Source: Longibacter salinarum
GTDB lineage: Bacteria; Bacteroidota; Rhodothermia; Rhodothermales; Salinibacteraceae
Direction: 5' to 3'
DNA length: 64,000 nt
Assembly (NCBI RefSeq): GCF_002554795.1
Contig: NZ_PDEQ01000001.1
Span: 620,001-684,000, forward strand
The notes beneath the pieces are model-generated. The model was not told the DNA's origin, made no database searches, and was given only the letters and a program-made list of their open reading frames with translations. The stretch's first letter is position 1, and every line of letters starts with the position of its first letter. Both the position numbers and the translations under genes were made by a program. Below are positions 62,461-64,000 of this stretch, piece after piece.

Positions 62461-62591
62461 GTGACTGCGCAAAAATACGTGGCTTGGTAAGTCGCCGGGA
62501 TGTGCTGTGGTTCATAGCACATCCCGGCGTAGCTGCATGGCAACGCGGAGTGAGGGTGATTATTACCTCATCGCCAACCCGCTCCAATGCC

Positions 62592-63251
62592 ATGAAGTGG
62601 CTCTTGTATGTCATCGCCGCAATTGTCTTTGCCGGCGTGTTCGTCAGCATTATCGGAATCGTCGCCGATGCTGACCATCTTGCGTTCTGGACGCAGACGC
62701 TCATGTTGAGTCTGCTAGGAACGGTCATCGTTGCACCAGCACTCGTCTATGTCGCGGCACGGTCTAAGGCGGAGACCAATGAACCGATTGCAACCCCATC
62801 GGTCCCTGCTGAGACCACAGGAAGGTCTGCAACGAACGGTGCACCCCGACCGAAGCGATCAGCATTCCGTATCGGAGCCTATGTCTTCTCCGGCTTCGTC
62901 GTCGTATGGGCGGCAGTGAGTTTGATCAGCTTATTCGTCGACCAGGCTCGGCTCTCGTTCTGGACGCAAAGTGTCATGTGGTCGCTCCTGGTGTTGTTGA
63001 TCTGGGCGCCTGTCATGGCCTTCTTCATCAACCCGTTCAACGACCCGGCGATACAGGACACGACGTCGGGGAGATCGCATGGCGACGAGACTACCGGTGA
63101 CTTTGTCCCGGAAGGATCGACCACGTTTGCGACAGGGCCCAACGTCACTGAAGAGCGGGAAACCCCGTCAGGCGACGCTCCCTCGTCCCGCGCCACCGGT
63201 CACCCCGAGCGCGAAGCCGCACAGAACCACCCAGAAGAAGCAAGCCGATAG
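62592..63251 (+). CDS. Membrane protein with two FWTxS hairpin modules
   Basis: The 219-residue protein has two copies of a two-helix module. Copy one (residues 1-56) reads FVSIIGIVADADHLAFWTQTLMLSLL...IVAPALVYVA. Copy two (~93-150) reads AAVSLISLFVDQARLSFWTQSVMWSLL...WAPVMAFFIN. Each has a first helix, a D-x-x-x-x-F-W-T turn and a second helix with L-L-x(4)-AP. They are joined by a ~35-residue polar linker, and a ~65-residue polar tail follows. The neighbouring protein has one copy. The ATG at 62592 starts the first helix; the frame is open to 62484. Family and function unknown. Confidence 0.7.
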   Translation: MKWLLYVIAAIVFAGVFVSIIGIVADADHLAFWTQTLMLSLLGTVIVAPALVYVAARSKAETNEPIATPSVPAETTGRSATNGAPRPKRSAFRIGAYVFSGFVVVWAAVSLISLFVDQARLSFWTQSVMWSLLVLLIWAPVMAFFINPFNDPAIQDTTSGRSHGDETTGDFVPEGSTTFATGPNVTEERETPSGDAPSSRATGHPEREAAQNHPEEASR

Positions 63252-63283
63252 AATATATTTCTTCTACATATCTAGCAAAAAAG

Positions 63284-63316
63284 GGGACCTCCCGCATCGC
63301 ACGTGCGAGAGGTCCC
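63284..63316 (-). terminator. Terminator of the universal stress protein gene
   Basis: GGGACCTC pairs with GAGGTCCC, with inner CGCA/TGCG pairing around a C-A mismatch; on the minus strand the stem is followed by TTTTTTGC. It lies 39 bases past the gene's stop and may also end the plus-strand FWTxS gene. Confidence 0.8.
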
Positions 63317-63354
63317 TTCATTTCGCCACAGTGTGTGAGAGGCAAGCCGCACGC

Positions 63355-63999
63355 TCAGGCTTTGGCTTCCTCTGTCTTCTCCGTGAGCATCGTTAGAACC
63401 GGGCACTGCGCCACGCGGACGATGCGCTCCGTATTCGACCCGAGCAGAAAACGTTCGACCCCGCTGAGACCGCGCGTCGCCATGACGATGAGCTGCGTTC
63501 CTTCCGTTTCAGCATAGTCGATGACGCTCTCTGCGACTCGTCCGTGTTTGACGGCGGTGGTTATCGGTACATCAGGTCCGCCGACGGAGTCTGAAAGCTG
63601 ACGTAACGCTTTATCTGCGTTGGCTACAATTTCTTCGTCCATCTCTACTACACCGACGCCCGGCAGTCCGGTATCGCTGAACGTAGGCACGGTCCGTTTC
63701 TCTGCCACGAACAGAAGGTGCAGCGTCGCTCCATATACGTCAGCGAACTCTTTCGCTACGCGAACCGCCTGTTTAGAGTGCTCAGAAAAGTCCACCGGAG
63801 CAAGTACTTCCTCGACGATTCTCCCCTTCTCTCCTTCAATCCACGGCACTTCCTCGTTCACCGTAATCACCGGGCAGCGGGCATGCCGGACCAGTTTGTC
63901 CGCGACATTGCCCAGCATCAGCCGCTCGATATTTCTGTGACCGTGTGTGCCCATCACGACCAGATCGATCCCATTTTCCTCGATATAATCGTGGATCGT
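63355..63999 (-). CDS. Universal stress protein, two UspA domains (3' part)
   Basis: The frame is open to the right edge, so the N-terminus lies outside the window; the visible ~214 residues cover the end of one UspA domain and a full second one. The first ends with LVVMGTHGHRNIERLMLGNVADKLVRHARCPVI and the second with LIVMATRGLSGVERFLLGSNTERIVRVAQCPVLTM, both carrying the ATP-binding G-x2-G-x9-G-(S/N/T) pattern. UspA-type proteins accumulate under starvation or envelope stress; the exact role of this one is unknown. An internal ATG at 63957 is unlikely to be the true start because the frame continues upstream with family-like residues (DYIEENGIDLVVMG). Confidence 0.88.
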   Translation of the reverse strand, partial: TIHDYIEENGIDLVVMGTHGHRNIERLMLGNVADKLVRHARCPVITVNEEVPWIEGEKGRIVEEVLAPVDFSEHSKQAVRVAKEFADVYGATLHLLFVAEKRTVPTFSDTGLPGVGVVEMDEEIVANADKALRQLSDSVGGPDVPITTAVKHGRVAESVIDYAETEGTQLIVMATRGLSGVERFLLGSNTERIVRVAQCPVLTMLTEKTEEAKA

Positions 64000-64000
64000 G

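Overview
The window looks like chromosomal DNA from a moderately GC-rich member of the Bacteroidota/Rhodothermota lineage, perhaps a Salinibacter- or Longibacter-like halophile. This is inference. It rests on a gliding/type IX secretion (T9SS) locus of gldK-L-M-N type plus a DUF4835/PorD homologue, two S46 dipeptidyl-peptidase genes, an HU-like/SPOR fusion, many exported proteins with outer-membrane barrel ends, aspartate/glutamate-rich linkers, and no obvious Shine-Dalgarno sequences before most starts. No rRNA operon, CRISPR array, prophage or intact insertion sequence is visible.

Layout. 0-4 kb: the tail of an outer-membrane barrel gene, then a plus-strand run of a short HU-like protein, a membrane-anchored HU-like/SPOR fusion, exbB and exbD, closed by a clear terminator. 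4-10 kb: a minus-strand operon of an outer-membrane barrel gene, an unusual gldK, gldL, a short gldM and a short gldN. 10-21 kb: YifB/ComM ATPase, patatin-like lipase, a metalloenzyme-superfamily protein, an FMN hydroxy-acid oxidase, an SCP2 protein and two tandem S46 peptidases. 21-32 kb: tRNA-Leu, a solitary YefM-type antitoxin, PorD, a PorV/PorQ-like barrel with an HhH-barrel partner, a single-domain response regulator, a zinc-ribbon protein, a 974-residue exported protein combining a metallopeptidase-like motif, a propeller and a barrel, and a CDF cation transporter. 32-46 kb: polyphosphate kinase, tRNA-Ser, an MNT/HEPN toxin-antitoxin pair, alaS, a 3-methyladenine DNA glycosylase, a DUF4097-like protein, thiolase and a DUF255 thioredoxin-fold protein. 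45-57 kb: a glycine-rich repeat protein, an M14 carboxypeptidase, glycerate kinase, thiE, the hemA-hemC-hemD operon and a DUF819 permease. 57-64 kb: a large soluble multi-PAS/GAF histidine kinase, two genes sharing an FWTxS membrane-hairpin module, and the 3' part of a two-domain universal stress protein gene.

Together the genes show a cell with an elaborate envelope. It has a T9SS motor and channel parts, ExbBD-type energy transduction, secreted peptidases acting on peptides (S46, M14, a possible gluzincin) and several uncharacterised barrels. Ordinary housekeeping genes (alaS, ppk, heme and thiamine synthesis) lie between them. The least ordinary signals are the gldK gene with an added N-terminal barrel, the HU-SPOR/ExbBD operon, the three-copy FWTxS module at the right end, the peptidase-propeller-barrel protein, the repeat protein at 45-46.6 kb, and two copies of a ~200 bp inverted-repeat element that look like a MITE. 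All family assignments come from reading the translated sequence; no database search was possible.
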